This document shows, in pieces, positions 11,408-22,779 of a stretch of 64,000 bases of DNA. The notes under the pieces are model-generated. The model ran no database searches, had not been told where the DNA came from, and saw nothing but the letters and a program-made list of their open reading frames with translations. The DNA lies in contig JANBVO010000001.1 in NCBI GenBank assembly GCA_030052745.1, positions 1,736,001 through 1,800,000 of the forward strand, read 5' to 3'. Every line of letters starts with the position of its first letter. Position 1 is the stretch's first letter. The stretch comes from Pleurostoma richardsiae. Lineage: Eukaryota; Ascomycota; Sordariomycetes; Calosphaeriales; Pleurostomataceae. The position numbers and the translations under genes are program-made.

Positions 11408-11690
11408 GAGACCGGCAGTTAGCTTCTCTCTCACAGCCTGAGATTGTTGGACAAAGTTGCTGCTATTTACCTAGGAAACGTAGGTCTCTCTCATCTAACC
11501 CGTGGCCCATCTCTCCTACGGCTCTCATAGGGACTCGGACGACGCTAAACAGCTTGTACTTCCTCTTCGCCTCATGCTCATGATGTCCTCAAGCTAACGA
11601 GGTACGCAGCTCTACAGATAGTCCAGCTTCACTGCTTGCGTTTGAGGGACCAGGAACAGCGAAATAATCCCACGGCTCGATCCACACACC

Positions 11691-12477
11691 ATGTCTGGCT
11701 TCCCTAAGCTCATCCCGGCCTTCACGGCCCAGGTATGGACTCACCTTCTCTTCTCGGTCCCCAGCTCAAGTCAACCGAGGCAAACACCCTCCCAGGTCGC
11801 TCATCAGCAACCAAACCCATATCGCCCTAAATCCGCGTAGACAGAACCTCTTCTAACCCCAATCCCCCCGTCTCTCCCGGGGGGATATCTCCAGCTCTTC
11901 ATCTCCCCTCCCAACCAGGTCGGCACCCTCGCCACGGGCACCAGCCTGACCCACGTCACCATCCTCCCGGACCAGGGCTTCCTGCGCTCCGAGCCGGGCT
12001 ACCCGATCCAGCTGGACGCCACGGTGCTGCACGGCTCCGACTACATCAAGGGCGACGCCGACGGCGCCCACGTGCGCCTCGAGGTCGCCAGCCTGCTCAA
12101 GGACAAGAAGACCGGCGGCCTGCTGCGCTTCTGCTACACGGGCACCATCGAGATGGGCGGCGAGGCCGGTAAGGTGCTGACGGGCCACGCGGACGCCAAG
12201 ACGACCCCGTTCGGCGAGTGCTGTGAGTTCTTGCTGTCTCCTTCACTGCCCGCTTCATCTCTTGAGTCTCGTCTCTTTGCTTCCCCCCTTCTTGTTCCTT
12301 GATTTTCATTGGCCCTGGGGCTGACGAGACGTCGCAGTCACGCAAGTGTCGTTCGAGACTGGCACGCCGGAGCTGAAGGCTCTGGGCTGCAAGGTGTTTG
12401 TCGGCGCGGGCAGGTTCGTCCTCGAGGAGGGAAAGCCTGTCGCCGTCGAGTACAAGATCAGCCAGGTGGCGCACTAG
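11691..12477 (+). CDS. DUF3237 (UPF0311) family protein
   Basis: Small single-domain protein of unknown function. Exons are 11691-11732, 11919-12222 and 12338-12477 (introns 186 and 115 nt), giving 161 aa. The start is MSGFPKLIPAFTA; the body includes LTHVTILPDQGFLRSEPGYP and HVRLEVASLLKDK; the splice restores TPFGECFTQVSFETG, a conserved DUF3237 stretch; and it ends GKPVAVEYKISQVAH. No signal peptide or membrane segment. The proposed first exon is only 14 codons but continues into the domain in the expected register. A TATA box and a uORF precede it. Fungal members are often stress- or carbon-regulated, but nothing in the sequence shows that here. Confidence 0.85.
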
Positions 12478-13105
12478 CTACCTTGCCGATGGGAATAGGA
12501 AAGACAGTGGATAGCTTTGGCATCTAGTGATTGCTGTGGTTGCGGTAGCCAACCACTCGAGCAGATCCTTATGACGTATCACAATCTCTACGGACAATTC
12601 CAAGTAAGACGGTGTGATCAACTTTCTCTATTTATGTGCAGGACCATCATGACCTCTATCAAACGTCTCTCAGCCCATGAGTCACCCCAGGAGACTTCCC
12701 CGGAGGAGTCGTCAAGGCTCTGACCTCTTCAATGTCTGATCGGGGTTCTGGAAAACCAGAGCCCCCAGAATAGAAGCTATGGCATGTGATCGTATATGTA
12801 CAGTGAGAGGCTCTCTCAATACGATCCTTTCCTTCATGGCGGTCATCCATATCAAGCCATGTTCTTGCACAGCAGGCCCAACTCTGCGGGCATCATCGGT
12901 GCTAAGGGCCGGACTTGGGCCTCACTTTCCAGTCCCAATCGTCTAATGCAAGGTAGACTCATACAACATCTCGACATGACATCACGAAAATCCATTCCCT
13001 GAACCGGCCGACGAACCAGTGGCCACACACACAACTCCGTGACTGTAAATGCTTCATGAGGTCTTCGGGAGCCGAGATCCTCGAGCAAGCTAGACATCGC
13101 CTAGC
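12478..13105. other. Convergent intergenic, DUF3237 / Mob genes
   Basis: 3' flanks of two convergent genes. No further gene, repeat or RNA gene recognised. Confidence 0.6.
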
Positions 13106-14820
13106 TTACTTGTTGGCAGTGCGCTGCAGAAGAAGCTCGCCGGCGCGAAGGTTGGCGTAGGAATACGCCTTGGAATCGGGTGGGAAGGTACCGTTGGCAG
13201 CCCACAGGTCAATCAGAGGCTGCATAGGCTCGAGTTCATGGCGCTTGAGCATGTCAAGAGCGGTGGCAGTGAGGATGAAATGACTGAAGCAGCTGTTGAG
13301 CTGCTTCTCGAGGTTCAGGTGGTAGAAAGGCTCGATGAAGTGGGCCCAGTACAGGTGGGCGTAGACGCGGAACATCTGGCGGAAGATTGTCTGGCAGACA
13401 TCGAAAAAGTTCTGCGGAAAGCCGCTCCGCTTGCCGACCCAATCGGGCTCACCGGGACTGCTCAACTGAGACAACGGGGCCGTAGTGATGTTAGGGTTGT
13501 GTGCGTAAGAGACGCCGGAAGGGTCCGTTGGGAAGATGTTTGTGTCGTCGATCTTGCCGCTGATCCATCGCTGCATAAGCGTCATGTACTCGTAGGCAGG
13601 AAGTTCGACAGGCTCCCGACGACTGTTAAGCCAGGTGAAGGAATGATTCCTACGAGAGTCAGTTCCAAACTCGAGCGGGAGAGCTCATGAAGGCGATGCT
13701 TACTGTCCGGCAGACATCCGCGGGCAGGTGTTGACATTGCAGATCGACACACCATCATCCTCCTTCTCATGAATAACGCGGACGAAGTTCCACAAATTCC
13801 GATAGTGCTCGACGACTGGGTAAATATGTCAGTATCGGGCTTGGAAAGCGAAGCGACGTTAGATCTCATACCCTGGTGAGCGATCCATTCGCCTTGCTCG
13901 ACCGCCTTGGGCTTGGTGCTCAGAGTCATAAAGTTTCCCTTGACAATGTGTTTGGCATAACTGGCGTCAAGCCAAAGTGGCATGGGGTTCGGAAGGTGGT
14001 AAGAGTCAAGAAGGTCTTGACCTGAAGCCATCACACCGCTCTGCTCATCCATACCAATAGTCTGGGCGAGAGAAGGAGAATTGGGCAACGGAGGGAGCTT
14101 CGATGCAAGACTCGTCGAAGACTGGCTAGCCTGGGAGGAAGTGGTGGCTGAGACGGGCTGCTGGGAAGACTGCTGGGCGAACTGCTGGGAAGAGCTCGAG
14201 GCGGTAGGGCTCTTGCTAGGCGCAGCCGCAGCCTTGTTCGCATTGCCCCGCAGCCGGGCATTGCTGTCAGGCAGGTCAGCGTCAGGTAGCCCACCGTCAG
14301 GTAGATCAGCGAGATCAAGTCTCTTCCACTGCCGTTTCCCCTGTTTAGGCATGGTTGCGGACTGCGAGAGCGTAGAAGCGATGTGTGGGGAAACGGAGTT
14401 TAGTGTTCAGGTGTTTTGGATACAGGTTGGGTGGGGAGGTGGAAGTGAAAGTGTTTTTGGATTTTGGCTCAAGGTTCTGCCCCCAGGATTTTATTCCTGG
14501 GGGCGAGCTCATCCAAGACTTCGGAGATTCCAGGCCATGAGAAACCATGGTTGAGGCTTGAGGCCGCCGGTTGTCGTTGGCCCTCCTTGGGTTGGTTGCT
14601 CCTGCAGCCCAACCGTGCAACGAAAGGTTAACGCCTCGTACCAGAGAAAGAGCACTTGCTCACACGACACCGCTCTAGCTGGCTCCCGATGAGTACAACA
14701 ACTCCATGGCTTGAACGCTTGTCCAAAACGGTGTCAAGGAAGACCAACAGTGTTACAGAAACAGGTGGCGCGAGAATATTATGACTTGTAAACTCACATT
14801 CCCGAAAACAGATTCGACAT
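13106..14820 (-). CDS. Mob1/phocein-family kinase activator (Mob2-like)
   Basis: Adaptor that binds and activates an NDR/LATS-type kinase (Cbk1/Orb6 or Dbf2 class) in polarity or mitotic-exit signalling. Exons are 14820-14798 (23 nt), 14263-13872, 13815-13704 and 13649-13106, giving 356 aa. Introns are 534, 56 and 54 nt. The N-terminus reads MSNLFSGINARLRGNANK, then a Ser/Gln-rich stretch. The Mob domain carries the zinc ligands C164-x4-C169 and H274-x4-H279. An insert after FPTDP (roughly 20 residues) is unusual. Resemblance is closer to Mob2 than to Mob1 or phocein/Mob3, but I cannot settle the subgroup. The first exon is inferred from splice signals and a sensible N-terminus; an in-frame ATG at 14352 inside intron 1 would give another N-terminus through the same acceptor. 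Confidence 0.88.
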
Positions 14821-15386
14821 TTTGGCGGTAGAGTGAGAGACGCAGGTGAGTCGGTGGGTGACACAACGAAAGGAAAGGTAACCACGCCTTCTCGGAAAAG
14901 CCGTCGAAATCCGAAAAAGGTGATTTCGCCTTGTAGCGGCGCTTTCTTGCCGCAATACGAAGTATCTGGCGCAGCTTTGTTTGGTTTTCGGCGGATATGT
15001 GACTGCGGTCTCCTCGTGGGAAAATAGGGGAAAGGAATAATGGAATCGAAGCTGTTGGATGTACGAAGGTACGAAGGTACCCAGGTTCAAGCGCTCAGGA
15101 AGGGAGGATCTACGCTAAGCCATTTGGGGCACCCTAAGCGACGGGCGCTTGGGCCAACGCAGGAACGCATCCGCGCTCAAGCCTCACCCAGCTATACCAT
15201 CCTTGTCTTAGCTCAGCAAAGAGCCTGCAGCCAGCCACACCAGCCTGCCTCATCAGCCTTCCTCGAGCTCGCCAAAGGCACTCGGGAAGCTGCAGACAAC
15301 GGAATATCAAACGCGCCGCATCTCACTCAAAACATCAACCTCGCGGTCAGAAACTCTTTCCTCTCCGGCGAAAATCGCAGATCAAG
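14821..15386. promoter_or_regulatory. Divergent promoter region Mob / leo1
   Basis: These 566 bases separate two genes transcribed away from each other. It contains a short tandem of TACGAAGG units near 15060-15080. No TATA box is obvious on either side. Confidence 0.55.
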
Positions 15387-16725
15387 ATGTCTGACTCGGA
15401 TGACCCCATTGAGCTGCCCGATGAGGTTGAGGATGACCTTTTCGGAGACGAGGAGGAGGCAGTCGCCTCGGATGCAGAACGCGCCGTGAGCGACAATGAG
15501 CTCGCCTCAGACAGGGAAGAAGTGCGATACGGAGGACAAGATAACGAGGATGAGGATGGCGAGCAGCAAGTCAAGACGAAGGTGGTTATGGGTGTCCAGA
15601 TGTTCCGGCATCAAGTGCCTAAACCTCAGGATGGATTGGTTGGTTCATTTCCAGTGGTGGCAGACTGACAGCGAGGCAGGCATGTTCAGACGCTAATGCC
15701 ATTGCTAGCTGCGATCACTTCGAGTACCAAAGTTTCTGAAGTTTATCCCCGAGGAGTACAAGGCAGACGAGTTTGAGCCGACAGAATGGGATATCGAGAA
15801 TGCCAAGTCGAGCAACCCGAAGCCGGTCATACGCTTTCGCAAGAACCCCAAGACTGGGGAGCTCCAGAGCAACGCGATAATGTACAAATGGGGTGATGGA
15901 TCCGTCACACTCGAAGTTGGTGATGAGCACTACGAGATACAGTCCAAGTCTCTGGCTCCGCCGCCCGACAAGCCCTATTCAGAGCTTCAAGACACGCATT
16001 ACTACGCGGCAGCTGCGCACCTGTCGAGCAACTCCCTTCTCACTGTTGGGCACATCACAGAGCAGTACACGGTCAGACCCAACAAGGACGTGGAGGATGA
16101 CGCTCTTGCGCGACTGCAAGCCAACCTGGCTGCGGCAGCGCGGGGCTCGCGGCCTGCTGACGCGGACATGCTGATCACTATCACACAAGACCCGGAACTC
16201 CAGAAGAAACAAGCCGAGATAGCGGAGAAAGAGCGCATGCGCGCTCAGCGCCGGCGGGAGAACGCCGCGGCGCGTCTGGACGGAGGAGTGGCCGGCAGGT
16301 ACAGCCGGGGTGCTGGTGGGCTGTCAATCGGCGACCTGGAAACGGGCCGCAAGGCTGCCGGTGGCCGCAAGAGAGGCCAGCCTGGGTCTGCGAGGCAGAA
16401 GAGGCGGCGTCCTGAATATGATTCGGACGACGATCTGGCGCCGGGATCGCACCGCCAGGAGGACTACGATCTCGCGGACGACTTCATCGCCCCGAGTGAC
16501 GAGGAGGAAGAAGGTGAAGAAGGTGATGAAGACGAAGAGGAGGAGGAGCTCCTGGATGATGAAGATGAAGATGAGGCGCCACGTCATAAGCGGCAGAAGG
16601 CCGCCGAGCCAGATGAAGAGGATGATGCCGAGGCGGACTTGGACGACGTTGATGCTCCGGCTCTATCACACGACCACGGAAGGCGAGCAAGGAGGCACAT
16701 CATCGAGGACGATGATGAGGAGTGA
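15387..16725 (+). CDS. leo1: Paf1-complex subunit Leo1
   Basis: Subunit of the RNA polymerase II-associated Paf1 complex, which promotes elongation, H2B ubiquitination and H3K4/K36 methylation. Exons are 15387-15638 and 15709-16725 (intron 70 nt), giving 422 aa. An acidic N-terminus (DEVEDDLFGDEEEA) is followed by the Leo1 domain from about residue 70. The splice restores VPKPQDGLLRSLRVPKFLKF, and the domain includes SNAIMYKWGDGSVTLEVGDE and the LSSNSLLTVGHITEQY segment. The C-terminal ~100 residues are very rich in Asp and Glu (nearly uninterrupted GAG/GAT codons at 16500-16730), typical of Leo1. Nuclear. Identity is firm. Confidence 0.95.
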
Positions 16726-17303
16726 GCTGACAAGGTTTTCGTATATTTAAAATCTCCAAAAAGGGTTCATGTGGGATTTGAGTGTTTGTATGGATAGTAT
16801 TGCTTGGATGGTCTCACAAGAGGAGCCGTTATGAAGTAGAAGACATGACCGTCTCCGTACAGGATGGTTCATTAACGGATAGGGGCGAGATAGGCTGGCA
16901 GGTCTATCTGAATAGCGAGGATTCAGAGTGCTTACACCAAGGGATCGTGCCATCCTCCCGTGATCACATGCATGCCCAGGCCACCAAGGAACGCATCTGT
17001 TTTCGACGCTGTATTATTGGCCAAGCGGAGATCTTATACCGCTATTTATCGGATTACCGTGCGGAGAAAACCTGGGGTCCCCCCCAATTTTCACATGCTG
17101 TCCGCTGATCCCGCTAGAGCTGTCCGCGGTGCACTGTAGCTCCGCGGGCCGCTGTTGTGTATGACGATGCACGAACCCCAGCCGGACCCTCAGCTGACAT
17201 TCCATCTCGTCCCGGCCATGTAGCACTTGGGGGTGCTTCAATTCTTCCCGCTCTGTTGTTCTGCAGATGCTTTCCCCGCTGTAGCCGAAGAAGCGACGAA
17301 AGC
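16726..17303. other. Intergenic between leo1 and the Tgl3-like gene
   Basis: Tandem (head-to-tail) spacing of 578 bases: the leo1 3' flank and the promoter of the lipase-like gene. No supported gene. Confidence 0.55.
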
Positions 17304-19532
17304 ATGGGGTCGATGCTCTTCGCAGTCTGGCGCATCATAGTGGAGGTCTTCGTGTTCTGGCGCAAGGTACGCAGCACAATCCATCCCTCTCCGTCCCCTT
17401 GAAGACCCGGCCTGAGAAAGCCAAAGCGTGAGCCATCATCACTACCGGGAAGAGAGCTGACTCCCTTGCCTCTGCCGCGCAGAAGTTCCTCCAGTGGTAC
17501 CACCGCAGGACGCCCGTCGAAGAATGGCTCGCCCTCCTCCGCCGCGCCTCCGCCTACGAGGACTGGGAGGACGCCGCGCTGCAGCTCGACTCGCTCCTGG
17601 GCCTCGACGCCTGGCGCCACAGCCCGGCCTCGCGGTACTACGACTGGCGGCTGATCGCGTCGCGCCTGGACGCGCTCGCCGCGGCGCGGTCGCCGGCCGA
17701 GGGCGGCGGCGGCGGCGGCATCACCGACGTGTCCGGGCTCGTCAACCTGCTGCGGTCCGGGCTCGTCCGCAACCTCGGCAACATCACCGCGCCGCGCCTG
17801 TACAACCGCTCGTTCGCGGGCACCAAGCTGCTCATCGAGGAGTACATCACGGCCGTCGCTGAGGCCATCGAGGACATCGCGGCCCTGCCCGCGCCTGGCA
17901 GCGGCGGCGTGGTGCCGGCGTACTACAACACCGGCAGGACTAGCGGCGCCGAGCCCGCGCCGGCAGGGCAGCAGCATGTGCACTTCGGCGTCAACACCAA
18001 CGGTGGCGGCGACAACAGCAGTGCCACCAGCACCAGCAGCGAGAGCAAGAGGCCGCCGCCGCCGCATCCGGCGACCATGTCGAACCAGGCCAAGCTCGAC
18101 TTCGTGCACGACACGCGGCAGGCCTTCGGGCGGAGCACGCTGGTACTGCAGGGGGGCGCCATCTTCGGGCTGGTGCACCTCGGCGTGGTCAAGGCACTGT
18201 TCCTGCGCGGGCTGCTGCCGCGCATCATCACGGGCACGGCGACGGGGGCCCTGATCGCCGCGCTGGTGGCCATACACACCGAGGAGGAGCTCCCGCGCGT
18301 GCTCAAGGGTGACGGCATCGACCTGTCCGCTTTCGCGGGCCGGGCTGGGGTAGAGGGCGGCGGGGTTGGAGCGCGTGGTGAGAAGGCTGGGGGGGAGTCG
18401 CTGGGCACGAGGCTGCGGACGCTGGCTCGTCGGGTGAGGCGGTTCACGAGGGAGGGATACTTCCTGGATGTGAAGGTGCTCGAGGAGTGCGTGCGCGCTA
18501 ACGTTGGGGATCTGACATTTGAAGAGGCGTATACGAGGAGCAAGAGGGTGCTTAACATCACGGTGGCTACGGCAGGGCAAGGCGGCGTGCCTACGCTTCT
18601 GAACTATCTGACTGCCCCGAACGTGGTAAGTGCTCAACAGACATCTCCACTTGTGTTATGGTAACCACGAGGCGAGGCATACAGTTACTAATACGGCCCA
18701 AGCTCATATGGACGGCCGCGGTGGCATCGAACGCCTCGACGCCGTCCCTCTACGGCCACCGCGAGACGACCCTCCTCTGCAAGGACGCGAACGGCAGCAT
18801 TGTGCCCTGGGCGCCGGCCAACACGATCGACTTCCGGCACTGGACGCACGTGTCGTACTCAGACAAAGACTCTCCGCTGCTGCGCATTGCCGAGCTCTTC
18901 AATGTGAATCACTTCATCGTCAGCCAGGCGCGCCCTTACCTGATCCCCTTCCTGCAGTCGGACATGCATGGCCCCTCGTTGCTCGAGACACGCAACAAGA
19001 CGACGGCCGCCACAGCGTTCTTAGTGCGCATGGTCGGGCTGGAGATCCGTCACAGGCTGCGGCAGCTGGACACGCTGCAGCTGCTGCCGGTTGGGATCCG
19101 GAGGTTTCTCGTGGACGAGGTGGTGCCGGGGCCTAGGTACGTAATGAGACACTCTTCCGCCGCCCCATTTTGCTTTTTCTGCTCTCTTTTATTCCGATCA
19201 CATGCATGACTGGGGGCTGGGCTAGGGCTGACGGACGGGCGGGCAGCGTCACTCTCGTGCCGGAGGTCACAGCCGGTGACTTCATCAGGCTACTGGAGAC
19301 GCCGACGCGCGAGACCCTCGACTACTGGATCCTGAGGGGCGAGAGGAGCGTGTGGCCCGCGGTGGCTGCACTGAGAATACGCTGCGCGGTGGAGACGGAG
19401 CTCGATCGCGCGTATCAGGGGGCTCGGCGCCTCAAAGCAGGTGGGCTCCGGAGGAGGAGATCTAGCACGGCAATGGCGCTGGGGGTGCCTGACAGGGAGG
19501 GGAGGGAGAGGGCAAATAGTGTGGGAGCGTGA
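17304..19532 (+). CDS. tgl3: Tgl3-like patatin-domain protein (nucleophile Ser replaced)
   Basis: Resembles yeast Tgl3, the lipid-droplet triacylglycerol lipase and lysophospholipid acyltransferase. Exons are 17304-17366, 17483-18625, 18703-19136 and 19247-19532 (introns 116, 77 and 110 nt; TACTAAT branch site in intron 2), giving 641 aa. The N-terminus MGSMLFAVWRIIVEVFVFW is hydrophobic. The patatin domain has the oxyanion loop LQGGAIFGLVHLG. At the nucleophile elbow (GxSxG in active enzymes) it reads G272-T-A274-T-G276, so the Ser is Ala. I do not see a clear DG[GA] Asp motif either. Tgl3-type landmarks follow: TAPNVLIWTA, LFNVNHFIVSQARPYL, and a C-terminal YWILRGERSVWPAVAALRIRCAVE. A poly-Gly run lies at about residues 95-100. 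Family is firm; whether it is catalytically active is open. Confidence 0.9.
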
Positions 19533-22500
19533 TGCCACGAGACCTTGGCGTCCCCGGCGTCGACAAGGGGGTTGACGACGGGGATGGCGAGCCTGTAGCA
19601 GCCTCCGATAGGCTGCCTCGACCGTTTGTCTCTGGACCTGGTCCATAGTCCTGCAGATGCATGGAAGGTTGGGGTGGCAGGCTTCTCGAAGCCTTCCTTT
19701 CCTGGATGTAGCATGATCCGCACAATTCCTGTGGCATCCAATCTGAGGCGGAGAGCTATCAGAAGAGCTGTGGAGGAAAGCTGCAGAGGTGGTCACGGAG
19801 AGGTCAATGTCTCGAGAAGGATGACGCAGGGGCCGGTGGGAATGGAGCTATTGCGACACACGAGACATGCAGGACTACGGGCGTGGAGATAATGCCCCAG
19901 GCTGTGACTCGACAATTCTCGAGGACGCGTGGCTGGGCAATCGGCCTTCTGGAAGCTTTCCAATTCGGGGGCCGTCGGCATTGTGACTAAATTGTCCAGC
20001 TGAGCGCTCCTGCATCTGCAAGCCTCCGCGCTGGCTCGCAGAGAGATGGATGCTGTCCGTTATGGAGGCCGCCAGCAAGTAGAAAAAACGCCGGCCACCT
20101 ACATGAACGATGGATCCGAGGAGGCAAGTCGGCTGGAACCTGGCACCGCGCAATTAAAAACATGTCGGAGTTTGTCATGTCATGAAACCTGCCGACGCCT
20201 CAGGCGGTCGAAACAGTCACGAATGGGAAGCACATCCGATGCAGGTTTTGACAGTGTGAATGATGGGATTCAGATTTGCAGTCGCAGCGGTGGATCGTCC
20301 CTGAGCGCTCCTCGGAGCCTTATAGGGCGTGTTTATTGCGCCACTCGTAAGCATGAAGGCGACGGTACCACCGTTCACCTTCCCCCCCAGCCGTCCCATC
20401 TTGTCGCTTTCGAAGCGTGTGACACCGACAGGGAAGCCAGTTGTCAAGCCGGGTGGTTTCAGGTCGGAGCCCAGCAGGCTGCTCGGGCGGCCACAGACAC
20501 GACACTCGCGAAAGCATTGTCACCCTGCGGCCATCAAGGTGGGTGCTGCTGTGTTGGGAAGACAAGGACGCTACTGTGCCGGTATAGCTCCCTCTAGGAT
20601 GCGCAGGGATCTAGGTAGATAGTCATCTGTGTAAAAATTGCGGGGAGCAGGCCCCAAGAAGAAGCTTACCTGCTAGCCAGCCCTGTCACTGACACAAGGA
20701 CGCATGCAGTTACGGAGTACGGGTACAGTCTCTGCTTTGCTGGATCGGACGACCACAGTTTCGCGAGCTGACCGTCTTCACGCCGCGCTCATCCGTTCGA
20801 TGTTGCTTCCGCTGCCCCGAAACCTGGTTGATGGCTGATGATTTCCTGGATGACCAATCTCCTGGGCAAAGCGCTCATTTCCATGTTGTGTCCAGCTTCT
20901 ACTGGCTGGAACACAGACACGCGATGAGCTCTCGGTGAAGAGACGGCACGGATGGCATTGACGATCGCTGTCCCAGGCTGCTTCGGGCAGCGTTTCTGGA
21001 GGGGGTCGGGGCTGCTCTCCGGCCACTTCCACCTTAGATTTCGGGGAGTTCCTATAACGTTACTAGGTACTCGAAGCTGACACCTGTAGCCAAACCACAT
21101 AACGGCCTAGGCCGCTAAACGGCTTTGTTTCCGCTCGCCGGCGCCGATCTCAGCCGGCCCAAGCCATGTGCGGAACTGTCAGTGCTGTCAAGCAACTACC
21201 TTCTGTCCCCCTCCGGCCTTGATGTGATCCTCTGTCGACCTGAGAAGCCAGCTATCTAGGCTGTACTTCATACGGTAGTCAGCATTCCCAGCCTCACTTA
21301 GCGGCGCGTTTGCGAAAATCGGACTGCACAACTCCTGCCCCTACTGCTTCTCGGCCGCGGCACCGCGGAGACTTGCTGGCGTGGTCAGGCGACATGTGGG
21401 AGTTGGAGTCGACCTGAGGGAGGGTGGATGGGTGGAGAAAGTCAAGGAGGTGCAGCTTGAAAGTCTTCCCATCAATTGATTGATGACATTTCTTCTTCAC
21501 CGTCAGTAGCACGCCGTATACGCCCCCAAGAAATCAACGTCCAAGGTGCAGGGGGAAGCGGGTGAATGCCACAGGGCGTCAGGGCAGGGCCACCTCTCCA
21601 ACTGCTCCCATCTGTGTGGTGTCGATTATTCCCTCACCTCCCCGCCTCCTCTTCTCCCCGTCCTTTCTTGTTGCCCCGCCTCTAGCCATGAGGTTTAGGG
21701 TACCTCTGGAAACTGATCAGCTCCCTGCGCAGCCCAAGTCCATTTGGGGGTGCATCCAGTCGTACTGTACATCACTCGGTCCCGTAATGAGTTTGCAGGA
21801 GGATGCAAGAATCCCACGCTCGATGTCACGGCCGTTCCATGATCACTTGTCGGCTGCTAGGGCCTCTCCGATCGGGCGCCTTCGCCGTCCACCGTCTAGA
21901 GGTGGGAAAAAGCGAGGCGGACCAACGGTGACTGGATCCTAATCCCCTCCGTGTCTTGCGGTGCCTCTTCAGAGCGAGCAGATGGTAATGGCGCCGATTC
22001 TGCTATCCACGACACGTGTGTGCCTAACCTTAAAACAAGTTGTGACGACCGACGGCTGCCAGCGGTGCCGGCGCCTACCCTCCATCCTTCCCCGTCATCC
22101 AGCTGCTCTGTTTCGCCGTCGAGGACAGCCGATACCCTCAGCCCCCCCGGGCTTTGTCCACACAATTGCAATTCGAGATCCCATGTGACCGCAAAAGTCC
22201 TCCGGTCTCGCTTGTTTGGTTGAGTGGCAGAACGGAAACGCGGGAGTACGCACGCTTACGGGACAGGGGGGATCCGGCACACACGTCAGTCGCGGCGCTC
22301 TTGCACAGAGAGAGCTTGGCTAAGGTAGGTAGGTACACAAGAAGAGCTCGCAGCTCCTTTTTTTTGTCGCCTCTTTTGCTCTGTACTTTCCACTCTATCC
22401 CTCCTACTCCCTCCCGCTTCCCTGCCTTGACCACTCCGTGGCCTCTGCTTTCTGCCGTCCACCCCAAAGACGAGGAGGTAGTCACCCTAGCTCGTCATCC

Positions 22501-22779
22501 CTCCCAGCCAGACCACCATAAGACACAGCTTTCCGCAGACCCCTCCGTCCCCCGTCACCTCTGGCCCTCCCCTTTCCCTCAACAACTTTTATCATCAGTG
22601 CTCTCGAGCTTTCACCAGCAAGTCACTCCGCCAGTCTCCCCTTCGACTTCTTCCATACCATCCCAGGACAAGCGACAACATAGTATGCTGCTGACCCACC
22701 TTTTCACCCTGTTTCTGCTGGTGGACCATGCTAATGACAATATGGTGTAGGCCAACGCCTCCAACTGTCACCAGCAACG
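19533..22779. other. 3.2-kb gene-poor region
   Basis: No family-level coding match on either strand; the open frames (up to 183 codons) look like chance. A TACGGAGTA motif lies at 20711-20719. The last 450 bases are pyrimidine-rich (many CCTCC/CTTCC blocks plus a T8 run near 22358), as in fungal core promoters and leaders, and lead into the ORF at 22780. Such long upstream regions are common for developmentally regulated fungal genes. Confidence 0.55.
22685..22750 (+). promoter_or_regulatory. Upstream ORF (21 codons plus stop)
   Basis: ATG at 22685 opens a 21-residue frame (hydrophobic, beginning MLLTHLFTLFLL) ending in TAG at 22748-22750, 29 bases before the main ATG at 22780. If the transcript starts in the pyrimidine-rich zone near 22350-22600, this uORF would be met first by scanning ribosomes. 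Confidence 0.5.

Larger units (their letters stand above)
9626..11690. other. Gene-free 2-kb stretch between MDR and DUF3237 genes
   Basis: Divergent intergenic region of about 2.07 kb. A GC-rich part (9880-10350) contains open frames of up to 192 codons on both strands with no recognisable domain; I regard them as chance. It contains the 20-bp tandem repeat at 9901-9960 and, at 11401, a TATA box. The part around 11090-11165 is AT-richer. A short uORF (11574-11597) lies in the leader of the DUF3237 gene. Confidence 0.55.

Noticed and set aside
17114-18637. 507-codon minus-strand open frame opposite the Tgl3-like gene
   Set aside because: Shadow of GC-rich codon use. It is Arg/Pro/Gly/His-rich with no domain, while the + strand carries a clear spliced patatin protein.
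22154-22750. 198-codon frame before the 237-aa ORF
   Set aside because: Lies in the pyrimidine-rich promoter/leader; composition (Ser/Pro/Leu/His from CT-rich DNA) is that of noncoding sequence. Only its last ATG is kept as a uORF.
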